A stretch of DNA of 64,000 bases from Ilyomonas sp965247435. Its GTDB lineage: Bacteria; Bacteroidota; Bacteroidia; Chitinophagales; Chitinophagaceae. The translations under genes and the position numbers were made by a program. The DNA lies in NCBI GenBank assembly GCA_965247435.1, contig OZ252019.1, forward strand, positions 2,852,001 through 2,916,000, read 5' to 3'. Of the stretch, positions 28,259-37,968 are shown piece by piece (positions within the stretch are counted from its first letter, which is position 1; every line of letters begins with the position of its first letter). The notes beneath the pieces are model-generated. The model had not been told where the DNA came from. It worked only from the letters and a program-made list of their open reading frames with translations, and searched no databases.

Positions 28259-29560
28259 TTACCCGATCTGCGAAATTTTCTTAGTGTCCTGCATTCCCAC
28301 GAATACACACAGAGAGGTAAAGATGCAGGCTGTAACGTACCAATAAAACAGGGGTTCATGACCTCCCTTCTTTAACCATAAAGCCACTGCTTCGGCAGTA
28401 CCGCCAAAGACGGCAACAGTAACAGCGTAGGGAAAACCAACGCCCAAGGCTCTTATCTGTACCGGGAATAATTCGGCTTTTACAATGGCATTGATGGAAG
28501 TATAGCCACTGACAATGATGAGTGCAGACAGGATTATGATGAATGCCTCCCACTGTGTTGTAGCCTCGCTTAAAGCGGTAAGTAACGGCACTGTACACAG
28601 CGTACCTAAAATGCCAAAGCCAAGGAGCAGCGGCTTTCTGCCTGTCTTGTCGGAGAGCCATCCAAAAAGGGGTTGCAGGCAGGCGTATAACAGCAGCGCC
28701 CAAAACATTACGAGGGTTGCTGCTTCCGGCGCTAAATGCACGGTATTAACCAAAAACTTTTGGGCATACGTAGTAAACGTATAAAAGGCTACAGTGCCGC
28801 CTAAGGTTAATGCTGCAACGATGGCTACCGCTTTTCGATGCTGCAGCAGTTGAACTAATCTGCCTTTTGCGTTTACCTTGTTTTGTTCCGCTCCCCTTTC
28901 AAACGATGCCGTTTCTTGCATGGTGCTGCGCAGGTATAAAGCGACTGCCGAAAGCAGGGCGCCTGTTGCAAAAGGAATGCGCCAGCCCCATGCCTGCATC
29001 TGTTCAAACGATAACAGCCGCTGCAGTATTAATTGTACGCCCAATGCTATGAGCTGACCGCCGATGAGGGTAACATATTGAAAACTGGAATAGAAGCCTC
29101 TGCGGTTTGGGGTGGCAATTTCACTCAGGTAAGTTGCCGATGTGCCATACTCGCCGCCCACACTCAATCCCTGGATTAACCTTGCGACGGTCAGCAACAC
29201 CGGTGCAAACACGCCGATGGAACTGTATGTTGGCGTAAGCGCAATCATTAAGGAACCGCCCGACATCAGCAGCACCGAAACGGTCATAGCATATTTACGG
29301 CCTTTGCGGTCAGCAATATTGCCAAACAGCCAGCCGCCTGCTATGCGCATCAGAAAACCCATCGCAAAAATACCTGCCGAGTTCAAGAGCTGAGTCGTAG
29401 GATCGCGCTGCGGAAAAAAAACGGGCGCAAAGTAGATGGCGAAGGCGGAATAAACATACCAGTCGTACCATTCTACCAGGTTGCCTATACAGCCGCTTAC
29501 AATAGCGCGCAAGCGGTGGTGTTGTCCGCTGCCCGGAAATTGAGTGATTACTTCACGCAT
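28259..29560 (-). CDS. MFS transporter, metabolite:H+ symporter (MHS) type
   Basis: About 433 aa with 12 expected membrane helices. The N-terminal GCIGNLVEWYDWYVYSAFAI is the MHS-family signature seen in alpha-ketoglutarate, proline/betaine and citrate permeases. FGNIADRKGRKYAM is the MFS loop 2-3 motif, and a matching GWLSDKTGRKPLL occurs in the second half. I start at the ATG at 29560; the ATG at 29656 adds 32 residues that do not fit the family. It imports a dicarboxylate, amino acid or similar solute by proton symport; substrate not assignable. The 224 bases after its stop toward 28035 hold no gene. Confidence 0.83.
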   Translation of the reverse strand: MREVITQFPGSGQHHRLRAIVSGCIGNLVEWYDWYVYSAFAIYFAPVFFPQRDPTTQLLNSAGIFAMGFLMRIAGGWLFGNIADRKGRKYAMTVSVLLMSGGSLMIALTPTYSSIGVFAPVLLTVARLIQGLSVGGEYGTSATYLSEIATPNRRGFYSSFQYVTLIGGQLIALGVQLILQRLLSFEQMQAWGWRIPFATGALLSAVALYLRSTMQETASFERGAEQNKVNAKGRLVQLLQHRKAVAIVAALTLGGTVAFYTFTTYAQKFLVNTVHLAPEAATLVMFWALLLYACLQPLFGWLSDKTGRKPLLLGFGILGTLCTVPLLTALSEATTQWEAFIIILSALIIVSGYTSINAIVKAELFPVQIRALGVGFPYAVTVAVFGGTAEAVALWLKKGGHEPLFYWYVTACIFTSLCVFVGMQDTKKISQIG

Positions 29561-29964
29561 GTGGGTTGAAAGGTTTAAGAACGAAATGAAACCATAGATT
29601 TTATTGTTTTGCGGGCAGGCGCCGGAACGGAGAGGTTTCCGGTTATGTGAAGCCATACAGACTTTGCTGGTTGTTTGCTGCTGTTTGCAGTTTTCCTCCG
29701 ATTATTTTAAAAGACCATATTCTTTAAAAGAGGCAGTAATAACTCTTCGTGTTGCTTTATGCTTTGATACAATATTGAAGATATTGATAATAGTGAAAGA
29801 ATGATACAACCCACCGCGCTTTGTTTCAGTGTTAAGGTATATTATCAGAAAATACAATAGAATAAAGCTGTACAAGCAATAAAAATTATTTTATGGAATA
29901 GGATTTGAATAAATAGCAGGCAAGCAAGCAACTTAACTTATTGTGGGGATAGTTAAGGTTGTTG

Positions 29965-29993
29965 AAGCCCCTGTGTGAGTGCAGGGGCTTTTT
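29965..29993 (+). terminator. Rho-independent terminator without an obvious upstream gene
   Basis: A 9-bp stem (AAGCCCCTG / CAGGGGCTT) with an 8-base loop, followed by a T-run on the + strand. It sits in the 434-base gap between the divergent MFS and AI-2E genes. No coding region precedes it on this strand; a short RNA transcribed from about 29850 is possible. On the minus strand no T-run follows. Confidence 0.6.
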
Positions 29994-30049
29994 ATATCCT
30001 GCATCATAACTTTCAGGCCTTTGAAAACTGTTTGTAAAATAATAATTTG

Positions 30050-30057
30050 TAAGTTTG
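30050..30057 (+). promoter_or_regulatory. -7 promoter element of the AI-2E transporter gene
   Basis: TAAGTTTG matches TAnnTTTG; TTTG at 30031-30034 is a possible, closely spaced -33 element. It lies 33 bases before the ATG at 30091. Confidence 0.5.
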
Positions 30058-30090
30058 GTAATCCCACCTATCCATTAAACGAAATAGCAA

Positions 30091-31218
30091 ATGCCATCTG
30101 AAACAACACCATTGGTAAGGCAGTACCCGTTCTATCTAAAAGCAACGGTGATTCTTTTTGGAATCATTCTTCTGGTTTACGTGTTATTCAATTTGCAGGA
30201 TATCCTGATACCGCTTTCCTTCGCTGTGATTTTTGCTATTCTGCTTAACCCGGTCTGCAACTGGTTGCAGCGGCATAAAATACCAAAGACATTCGCGATT
30301 GCCATTACACTATTACTTGCTTTTATTTTATTCGGGGCTATTCTGTATTTTCTTTCTTCGCAGCTTGCGCGGTTCAGCGATACGCTGCCTTTGCTCAAGC
30401 AGAAATTTAATGCTTTAACCGCTCAGTTCGGACAATGGGTACAGGTTCATTTTGGGGTAGCGATTAAGAAGCAGGTTGAACTGATGAATGAAGCGTTGAA
30501 CAACAGTAAGGCACTGGTGGGCTCAACGGTCAGCACTGCATTAGGAACCATAGGCATAATACTCTTACTGCCGGTGTATATATTTCTCTTTTTATTTTAC
30601 AAAACACTTATTCTAAATTTTCTTTTTGAAGTTTATGCTGAAAAAAATTCCAGGCAGGTAAGTGATATACTTAACGAAACCAAATCAGCTATACAAAGTT
30701 ATATGGTGGGTTTGCTGCTGGAAGCCCTGATCGTAGCGGTAATGAACTCAACTGCACTGTTATTGTTAGGTGTAAAGTATGCCATTTTAATTGGTGTGAT
30801 CGGAGCGCTGTTGAATATGATACCATACATTGGTGGTGTTATCGCTATAGCATTGCCGGTATTGATGGCTACCGTTACAAAAGACGGATACCAAACCCAG
30901 TTGGGCATTGTGATTGCCTATGCCGTGATACAGTTTATAGATAATAATATACTTGTTCCAAGAATTGTTTCCTCCAAAGTTCAGATTAATGCACTCATCT
31001 CTATAGTAACCGTTTTACTGGGCGCTGCATTGTGGGGCGTACCGGGTATGTTTCTTTCTATTCCCTTCGTAGCTATCCTGAAAATTATATTTGACAGAAT
31101 TCCAGACCTGAAGCCCTGGGGCAAGCTGTTAGGCGATACGGTACCAACGCGCCATAAAGGGGAAATCTGGCTGCTGAGAAGAAAGCCGAAAGTTTCGTTG
31201 CCTAAAGAGACGGTATAA
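30091..31218 (+). CDS. AI-2E family transporter (PerM/TqsA-type)
   Basis: A 375-aa inner-membrane protein with about 8 helices. The N-terminal pair of helices, the LNPVCNWLQRHKIPKTFAI segment, and the C-terminal PYIGGVIAIALPVLMA and DNNILVPRIVSSKVQINAL motifs are all characteristic of the AI-2E/UPF0118 family. Members export small molecules such as AI-2 or act as Na+/H+ antiporters; the substrate here is not known. It stands alone, with its own promoter-like element. Confidence 0.88.
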   Translation: MPSETTPLVRQYPFYLKATVILFGIILLVYVLFNLQDILIPLSFAVIFAILLNPVCNWLQRHKIPKTFAIAITLLLAFILFGAILYFLSSQLARFSDTLPLLKQKFNALTAQFGQWVQVHFGVAIKKQVELMNEALNNSKALVGSTVSTALGTIGIILLLPVYIFLFLFYKTLILNFLFEVYAEKNSRQVSDILNETKSAIQSYMVGLLLEALIVAVMNSTALLLLGVKYAILIGVIGALLNMIPYIGGVIAIALPVLMATVTKDGYQTQLGIVIAYAVIQFIDNNILVPRIVSSKVQINALISIVTVLLGAALWGVPGMFLSIPFVAILKIIFDRIPDLKPWGKLLGDTVPTRHKGEIWLLRRKPKVSLPKETV

Positions 31219-31587
31219 AAATAGCATTCACAGATTTTGTAATAGAGTAAGGCTTACTATATTAATTTTGTTACAAGCTAATACCAACGCGTTGATTTGA
31301 GCTATTATCGTTTTGTGTGCTGCCTGATCAATACAATTGCAACTGCTTCAAAGGTGTTGGCCTGTATGAACGATAAGCGGAAAACAGTTAACAGTCAGGC
31401 TTATTGCTCCTGCTGCTATTTATAGTGATTTTGTAAATTATACAGGTGTTCTCTTTACGCAACAATACTAAAATCAAATGGTCCTGCAGATATTTTTGCC
31501 AACATTTCTGTTTAGCTGTAAAACTTAATAATGGACTATTCTATTGTCAATATTTTTTCAACTTTCCCCTGTTCCAAGCAGTTGCAT
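31219..31587. other. 369-base intergenic stretch, nothing recognised
   Basis: Lies between two convergent genes. I see no convincing reading frame, RNA gene or strong hairpin in it; base composition is A+T rich. Confidence 0.5.
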
Positions 31588-34134
31588 TTACTGGATAATC
31601 ACTTTGGTACTGTAGAAAAGCTGGTTTCCCTGCACCATTAACAGGTACAAGCCGGCTGCTAACGGCGCACCAATTTTAAGTGTGTGAACAGATGCAGGAG
31701 CAGAAACGGCAAAGGATTGCTTAGATACCACTTTGCCCTGCAGATCAATTAATGTGGCGGTTACCCTGCGATCCTCATAATTCTGTATGCCGAAAATAAT
31801 ACCGGCGGCATTAGCTGGATTTTTATACAAGCTAACAACGGCTTTATTATCATTAAAAACCACGGCTTTTATACTGCTTTCTTTATGGCTTTTATCCCAT
31901 CCTGTCTCTTCCAGCTTATAGTAGTTGATGCCATTAGCCGGGTGGCGGTCGTACACCTCAAAAGAAGATAGTCCATTTTTCCTGCCGGTTATAACGGTCT
32001 GTAATAACTGCCAGCTTTGCGCATCACTACTTTTATAGATTGTGAAAAGGCTGTTAGCAGTTACTGTAGTACAACTTATTCTCACAGTACTTTTAGCTTT
32101 CGTTACCCTGAATCCTGATGTGGCCAGCGGAAGCGCCGTTTGAGTAAATGGTGACAAGGTTAGCAGGTTGGCTTTAATGTAATAAGGAATATAGCTGCCT
32201 TTGTCTGACAATTGCTGTGGTATAGAACCCGAAAACGGGTAAACAGAGTATGACAAGGTATAAACGCCGTCTTTACCGGAGCCTTTGTCTATGTGTCCTT
32301 CGTAAGGCAACACGCCTTCTTCCGAAGGTATATAGTACAGCACTGTTTTACTTACCCATGGTCCTTCCGGCGATTGCGCAAACCAAACAGCTACTTCGTT
32401 GCTTAAATTAGGCACACCCGACATTGCATAGTTATGATCGGCCAGCTTCACTACCGAAGCAGCTTCTACACCTGCCACAATTCGTTTAGCTTCTGTATAA
32501 TCGGCACTCCAGGTATTGCTGTTGGTATAAAACTGCCATGGAGTAGTGGCCGAACTAAGCTTGCCGACCGGTACCCGTGCCACCTGTGTATAATTTTCAA
32601 ACGTGCTTACCCGCTCGCTGAGGTAGAGATAATTGTAGCTGCCATCCTGGAAAATCGTATTCGGTGCACTAGGCCCGGAATAAGATGTTTTTACCTGCCC
32701 GGTTACTTTTAAATCCGGCAGCGAAAGCGTACCGATATACGTGCTGTTGTTGTACGTTCCGCCGCCGGCAATTTCCATCAGCACTACGCTTAATTTGTTT
32801 CCTTCCACTACGCCGCCGCTGTTCCAGAATATATTGCTGTTGCCGGGGCTGAACAGCGATTGCGGCGACGAAGCCGTGCCTTTATAAACCGACGTGTACC
32901 GGTCTTTTACTTCGTGTACAATTATATTGTTTACGATGGGCGCACTGCCGGTAACATTGGAATGCGGCCGGGGAAAGCCCGTAAAAGAATCGCTGAAAAT
33001 CCAGGCCACGCTGCTGTCTGGCAGTAATACCGAATTATCGTTGTCGCCGCTCAGCCAGCCATAGCCCGCCTGGTTATGCTGCCAGTTGTATTGGGTTGTT
33101 ACGTCTTCGGTTGCATCCCCAGCGCTGATGAGTTCAACATCGTCTATATAATAACTCGTTTTTGTATTAAACCCTAACTGAACGGATACGGAGCCTGCCG
33201 GAGCTGCAAATGCATATTGGTAAAACTGCCAGTTATCAGCCGTTTTATCAAACCGGTCATATACCTGAAACCTGCAGGTATCGTTGCCCGATGCTGTTTT
33301 AATATTGAGGGTAAGAAAGGCGTTTCTTTTGTCTGCCACTGCCCAGAAGCGCAGCAGGAAAATGCCCGGCTGGCTGATGCGTATGGCGCCGTGCGTAAGA
33401 CCTACGGAGGAATAAGGGCCGGTATTCGTTATCTTAACCTGCAACGCATTCCTTCCCGTATGATACGTGCTTTGTACCACCGGGAAAGTAGCGGAGCTGC
33501 CGGTTTTTGTAACGGTTGTCCAGCCGGTTAAGTTATTTTCAAAACTGCCGTTGGATAATAAAACGGTTTTGGCAGTAAAGGCGTTGCCGGTAGTGATTGA
33601 AGGAAGAACGGCCGGCGCGTCGCCATCTGCCGCTTTAAAATAATAGGTGGTAAAAGGTTGTATATCCCGGCTGGGCCGGATACACCATTCATATTCCCGT
33701 CCGGTACCGGCTACTATGGTATCGCTGTAAAGCCCGGCATTGGTAACAACGCTGCCCGGCACGAAACGGTAGCTGCCGGGAGATAACTGTTTGGTTGTGC
33801 CTTCCCCGTTGCCGATGTATTCATCAGGTCCCGCATAAACAAAAGCAGCTATCTGAGTCCTGTCGGAAATCGTGTACCACGGACCGCCCGGTGAAGTGGC
33901 ATATTGCAGGTTGCGGCTAAAGCCTTTGTTATCGGTCTGGCTATTGTCAATTTCCAACCGCAGGCGAAACGAATTGTTATCGTTAACAGCAATAGCAGAA
34001 TCCTCCTTCGCTTTCCACGTAGCTGTTTTCTCTGTGCCATCATTGTTGCGCCAGCGCCAGTTGGTTTGGGTAAGGTTGGCAAAAGCAGCAGCAGATACAA
34101 TGCAGGCCAGTAATAGCAGTAAGGATTGTTTCAT
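31588..34134 (-). CDS. T9SS-exported protein with DUF4185/DUF5005-like domain
   Basis: An 848-aa protein with an N-terminal signal peptide (QSLLLLLACIVSAAAFA). A middle region (about residues 195-340) looks like a carbohydrate-binding jelly roll (SFENNLTGWTTV, YIDDVELISAG). It is followed by GWLSGDNDNSVLLPDSSVAW, which resembles DUF4185/DUF5005 five-bladed beta-propeller enzymes. The last ~80 residues (YKNPANAAGIIFGIQNYE to GLYLLMVQG) form a type A C-terminal sorting domain of the type IX secretion system. It should be cell-surface or secreted, and a glycan-active role is likely. The gene next to it is a sialate esterase on the same strand, 99 bases away. Confidence 0.72.
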   Translation of the reverse strand: MKQSLLLLLACIVSAAAFANLTQTNWRWRNNDGTEKTATWKAKEDSAIAVNDNNSFRLRLEIDNSQTDNKGFSRNLQYATSPGGPWYTISDRTQIAAFVYAGPDEYIGNGEGTTKQLSPGSYRFVPGSVVTNAGLYSDTIVAGTGREYEWCIRPSRDIQPFTTYYFKAADGDAPAVLPSITTGNAFTAKTVLLSNGSFENNLTGWTTVTKTGSSATFPVVQSTYHTGRNALQVKITNTGPYSSVGLTHGAIRISQPGIFLLRFWAVADKRNAFLTLNIKTASGNDTCRFQVYDRFDKTADNWQFYQYAFAAPAGSVSVQLGFNTKTSYYIDDVELISAGDATEDVTTQYNWQHNQAGYGWLSGDNDNSVLLPDSSVAWIFSDSFTGFPRPHSNVTGSAPIVNNIIVHEVKDRYTSVYKGTASSPQSLFSPGNSNIFWNSGGVVEGNKLSVVLMEIAGGGTYNNSTYIGTLSLPDLKVTGQVKTSYSGPSAPNTIFQDGSYNYLYLSERVSTFENYTQVARVPVGKLSSATTPWQFYTNSNTWSADYTEAKRIVAGVEAASVVKLADHNYAMSGVPNLSNEVAVWFAQSPEGPWVSKTVLYYIPSEEGVLPYEGHIDKGSGKDGVYTLSYSVYPFSGSIPQQLSDKGSYIPYYIKANLLTLSPFTQTALPLATSGFRVTKAKSTVRISCTTVTANSLFTIYKSSDAQSWQLLQTVITGRKNGLSSFEVYDRHPANGINYYKLEETGWDKSHKESSIKAVVFNDNKAVVSLYKNPANAAGIIFGIQNYEDRRVTATLIDLQGKVVSKQSFAVSAPASVHTLKIGAPLAAGLYLLMVQGNQLFYSTKVIIQ

Positions 34135-34233
34135 TATGCAGTATTTGGTATGAAAATAACTCAGCTTTGTGCTGATAAAAAATTGTTCGATGCTGTTTAC
34201 AGGGCAAAAGTTTTTTAATCCCGTGAGCAGCTT

Positions 34234-36186
34234 TTATTCCACGTAACTAAACTTTTTGCCGGCGGTAACACCATTCCATGTATCGGTGCGAAAAGGAATC
34301 AGCGGCAGACCCGCTTTATTGTATAAATCGAGCGCACCCGGATTGTTGGACCAGGCATAGCGAACAGCAACCGGATCCTTTACATCACGACTATAGACAA
34401 CCACTTCGCTGTTGCGGAAGCAGGCCTGCGCCCAATGAAAGGCACTGTCGCTGCCGGCAATCTGAAATCCCTTAATGTAACCGTACTTATCATTAGTAAG
34501 CAGGCTATCGGTAAATGAGAGCATGATACTGTCTTTTGTTATACGCATACGCTTATACATGGGATGAATATGTGTGCTATCCTGACCGTACACCAACTTT
34601 AAAGCAGCTAAGGCAAGCCGTTTACCAACCTCCATTTTATTCTTTGGATGAATATCGTTGGCTTCGCCGATGTCTATGGCTGAAGCTATGCCTGTGTTGG
34701 GCAAAGACAGCGCGGCGGCCTGCGCTTCTCTTAGCTCTGCCCAATCCCGTCCGTCGGGGTTAAAATCTGTATTATAGTTGGCAAGCTGCACAAAAAGAAA
34801 GGGAAAATCGCCTTGCTTAAATTGCCGGCGCCAGTCACTGATCATCGCCGGGAACAACTGTTTGTATTCCTCTGCGCGGCTTCCGTTGGCTTCCCCCTGG
34901 TACCAGATTGCGCCTTTGATGGCAAGTTGCGTAAGCGGCGCAATATTACCGTTGTAAAGTATAGCCGGCGAGCCGAAAATATTGGCGTTTACAACAACCG
35001 CCTTTTTAAAAGCAGCAGCATCTATTTTAACGCCGGACTTATACAACCACCGGCCGCGCCATTCGGGAAACCAAAAGAAATTATACAGGCCCCCTTTATT
35101 GCCGGCATCGAACACGCGAACGGTGATTACGTTATTAGTTGGGTGAAGGACAGAATCGGGTGCATTGTAATCCTGCAGGTTTAAGTTGCCCCAGCCATCG
35201 CCAAGCTTTACCCCGTTTACCCACACGGTGTTGTAATCATCAATTTCTCCGAGGCCGATGTGATAGAACTTGTGGTTGTAGCCGGCCGGCAAATCGAATG
35301 TTCTTTTAAACCACACCGAACCATCATAACCCGGTAAGCCGGCATCTTCCCAATAAGCTGGCAAGCTCATCTCTTTCCAGTTAGCGGTGTCGGTATTGTT
35401 ATTATACCATTGCTGCTGCATGCCGGGGTCGTCGGAGAAATGAAGCGTATTGGTAAAAGCAGCTTTGTTTTTTGTAAATGCATCGTTGATTTGCTGAAAG
35501 CTCTGGCCTTTAACCAGGTACTCATTGTAATAAGCATCAAACTGCGGGAACCGGTGGATGGCGTCGTTGCTCATCCACTGCTCTGCTGCTGTTGCGCCGA
35601 GGTTATCGCTTATCAGGCCCATGGGAATGCCTGTATGCTCCTGCACATAGCGGCCAAAGAAGAAAGCTACGGCAGAGAAATCCTGGATGTTTTCCACAGA
35701 AACTATTTTCCAGGTGCCGCTTTTAAGCGTGTCCTGCGGCACATAATTACTGCTGATGCCGGCGGTAAAAATGCGGATTTGATTATTGTTGTCCCGGCTG
35801 CTGTCCACTTCTTTCTGCGCTAATTCAGACACATGAAACTGCATATTGCTCTGGCCGCCGCAAATCCATACATCGCCAAGCAAAACGTTATGGAGGGTAA
35901 TGCTGTTCCCGCCATTTAGAATAATATCGTAAGGACCGCCGGCAGTTTGCGCCGGCAGTGTAATTTTCCATTTGCCATCTTTGCCGGCGGTGGTATTGTA
36001 GGTGTTGTTTTTAAATAATAACGCAACCTTTTCGCGCTCGTTTGCCGTGCCCCAGATGCTTAATGGCTTATCTCTTTGCAGCACCATATTATCGCCGAAG
36101 AGGGCAGACAAATGAATGTTTGCTTTGCTGGTTAAACAGTTAAAAATGCCGGCCAGTAAGAAACTATATGCAATGCTGATCTTCAT
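34234..36186 (-). CDS. Sialate O-acetylesterase family protein
   Basis: About 650 aa. The ATG at 36186 gives a signal peptide (KISIAYSFLLAGIFNCLTSKA). The SGNH catalytic serine is in CGGQSNMQFHV near residue 118, and the Asp/His block is AIDIGEANDIHPKNK. A galactose-binding-like beta-sandwich insert (WFKRTFDLPAGYN to NNVITVRVFDAG) lies between, as in SIAE homologues. Such enzymes remove O-acetyl groups from sialic acid or from xylan and pectin sugars. Periplasmic or surface location is likely. A TACTTTAC sequence just upstream is a weak promoter match. Confidence 0.85.
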   Translation of the reverse strand: MKISIAYSFLLAGIFNCLTSKANIHLSALFGDNMVLQRDKPLSIWGTANEREKVALLFKNNTYNTTAGKDGKWKITLPAQTAGGPYDIILNGGNSITLHNVLLGDVWICGGQSNMQFHVSELAQKEVDSSRDNNNQIRIFTAGISSNYVPQDTLKSGTWKIVSVENIQDFSAVAFFFGRYVQEHTGIPMGLISDNLGATAAEQWMSNDAIHRFPQFDAYYNEYLVKGQSFQQINDAFTKNKAAFTNTLHFSDDPGMQQQWYNNNTDTANWKEMSLPAYWEDAGLPGYDGSVWFKRTFDLPAGYNHKFYHIGLGEIDDYNTVWVNGVKLGDGWGNLNLQDYNAPDSVLHPTNNVITVRVFDAGNKGGLYNFFWFPEWRGRWLYKSGVKIDAAAFKKAVVVNANIFGSPAILYNGNIAPLTQLAIKGAIWYQGEANGSRAEEYKQLFPAMISDWRRQFKQGDFPFLFVQLANYNTDFNPDGRDWAELREAQAAALSLPNTGIASAIDIGEANDIHPKNKMEVGKRLALAALKLVYGQDSTHIHPMYKRMRITKDSIMLSFTDSLLTNDKYGYIKGFQIAGSDSAFHWAQACFRNSEVVVYSRDVKDPVAVRYAWSNNPGALDLYNKAGLPLIPFRTDTWNGVTAGKKFSYVE

Positions 36187-36442
36187 AAGTGCTATCTTTT
36201 TGTAAAGTAACAACCGTTTCTTCTTTTGATTTCCGATTCTTCTTTTAAAATAATACCGAAATACAGCACGTTTTTCTGCAAGGCCTTAAAGTAGCCTTTG
36301 TACTGTCATGTTTTTTACCCCTGCATTGCTTACTCACACCGAATAATAATACTGTTCAGAGTCTGATTATGATTAAGCTTGTACTTATCAGCAGAAATGC
36401 AATGCTGTATTCTCTTTAATTTTTCTTAAAGTAGTTATAACC

Positions 36443-36480
36443 AATAAGAAAGCTGCTTCTCCGGAAGCAGCTTTCTTATT
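36443..36480. terminator. 17-bp perfect hairpin, bidirectional terminator-like
   Basis: AATAAGAAAGCTGCTTC pairs perfectly with its reverse complement across a TCCG loop. On the minus strand it directly follows (and includes) the stop of the small decayed frame at 36476, which suggests it terminates that transcript. Confidence 0.6.
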
Positions 36481-36715
36481 GCAGGTGATTGAACAGATAG
36501 AAGATATGCCTATCATCAGACAGAGTGATTACCGAATTGATGTAACCGGCTCTTTTTGTATCGTTGGCATTGTTAGTTATATAGTTGGCAACCAGACTAT
36601 GGCCGGTTGCCGCAGCCTGACTACTACTACTTATTTCATTAACAATTATAGCTTAGGTCTTTATTGGCCGCATATTACCTGTCAGTGGCGTGGAAGTCAT
36701 CATTATAGAATACAT
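36476..36715 (-). pseudogene. Small reading frame broken by one in-frame stop
   Basis: On the minus strand an ATG at 36715 opens a frame (MYSIMMTSTPLTGNMRPIKT) that meets TAA at 36655-36653. The same frame then continues for 58 codons (including VNEISSSSQAAATGHSLVAN) to a stop at 36476, placed exactly at a terminator hairpin. That placement favours a real small gene. The IS982 element begins about 60 bases upstream of it. Family not recognised; the second half could also be an ORF with a rare start codon. Confidence 0.3.
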
Positions 36716-36778
36716 GAGCCGCAAACAACAGAAAATCAACTCAAGCAGTAGGTTTATTTATAGAGAAATACATTATAT

Positions 36779-37750
36779 GCGAATCAAGGGTTAAAATTGA
36801 GACATTATCATCAAAGCAGCAGCCAATTTTCCATACAAGTGTAATCTAAGTCCGTTTGAAGATCTGACCTTAGCTGCATTTTGTATTTGCGTTAATTCGT
36901 TTATCCAGTTAAATAACGACTCTATAGGTTGCCTCACGGTTGCTACTGCTGTATTGAAAAGGTCACTAAAGGCTTGTTCTCTTTGCCTGCAAATGGCTTC
37001 CCATCCCTTTTTATCTTTTAGTGGTGTCAGCAACACGTTGTTGTTTTTGAGCATCTGTTCCGACAGTTCTACATCAGCATACGCTTTATCTAAAACGCAA
37101 GCATCGGCTGCCGTTTGTTCCAACGTACTGCGCAGTGCTGTGAGGTCATGAACGCTTGCCGCTGTCACTTCAACATACTGCGGAAACGGGATGATACCGG
37201 GTCTTTTTAATCCAAGCAGGTGCACCTTAACACCGTAATAGTGAAGCTTTTTAGTTGCACAAAATCCTTTATCAGTAAGTTCTGCAGCTACTTTTCCCTT
37301 GCGTTTATGAGAGCAGGTTATGACAGGAAAAGAATCGCCCAGCAACACTTTTAACTGGTCACTACCAACAGGCAGGCTGTTAAAAAACTCAATCATCAAA
37401 GCACAAAATGCGTCACAGAGCCTGTTCAGCCTTGCATTGAAAGCCTGATAAGAGGGAAGCGTGGGAAACCAACTGTGCCAATGGTTTTTGATGTGGTTGT
37501 ACATTGATTTTATTTTGTATTTCTCTTCATAAGCCACACAAAACAGATAGATCGTGATTAACTCTTCGTCTGTAATGACTTCGCTTAAATGATTATTGTT
37601 ACTAAAGCGCTGCACTTCCCAACATAGCTGCTCCTTATATTTGCAGCAGACGTGAAAGTAAATTCTTATCAGGTTGTTTACTAGCATACATAACCTAACG
37701 AATTTGCCTCACGTCTATTTTTTAACTGACTTATTTAACCCTTGATTCGC
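36779..37750. mobile_element. IS982-family insertion sequence, about 972 bp
   Basis: The transposase gene is bracketed by perfect inverted repeats: ATATGCGAATCAAGGGTTAA plus one A at 36775-36795, and its reverse complement at 37734-37754. The outer ATAT is self-complementary and may belong to the target site. Taking the element as GCGAATC...GATTCGC, the flanks ACATTATAT (36770-36778) and ATATTATAT (37751-37759) form an imperfect 9-base direct repeat. Length and transposase fit IS982. Exact ends are uncertain by a few bases. Confidence 0.78.
36791..37687 (-). CDS. IS982-family transposase, intact
   Basis: A 298-aa DDE transposase. The first catalytic Asp is in VLLGDSFPVITC, the second in ACVLDKAYADVEL and the Glu in RQPIESLFNWI; the KLHYYGVKVHLL segment between is typical of the family. 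The N-terminal region (VITDEELITIYLFCVAYEEK) also matches IS982 proteins. No frameshift or stop was found, so the copy may be active. Confidence 0.87.
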   Translation of the reverse strand: MLVNNLIRIYFHVCCKYKEQLCWEVQRFSNNNHLSEVITDEELITIYLFCVAYEEKYKIKSMYNHIKNHWHSWFPTLPSYQAFNARLNRLCDAFCALMIEFFNSLPVGSDQLKVLLGDSFPVITCSHKRKGKVAAELTDKGFCATKKLHYYGVKVHLLGLKRPGIIPFPQYVEVTAASVHDLTALRSTLEQTAADACVLDKAYADVELSEQMLKNNNVLLTPLKDKKGWEAICRQREQAFSDLFNTAVATVRQPIESLFNWINELTQIQNAAKVRSSNGLRLHLYGKLAAALMIMSQF

Positions 37751-37968
37751 ATATTATATATTTTTCTATTTCCTGCTGTTAAAGATTAAGAGATTTACGA
37801 AGAAATAAAAAATCATTCAATCCATATTATCTTTCTTGTTATAAGAAATGTTCCGCATCTATTTCTGTGTTTGTTCAGTTGCCCTTTTTTTGTTCTCTAA
37901 CACAAAGCCTGATTCCAAAAATTGGATTGTTGTCTAATATTGCTATCTTAGCACCGATATTGGATTCC

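Noticed and set aside
36479..36751. A 90-codon frame on the + strand next to the IS
   Set aside because: It starts right at the terminator stem, has no promoter box and no protein-like pattern; the minus strand of the same bases gives the more gene-like frame.
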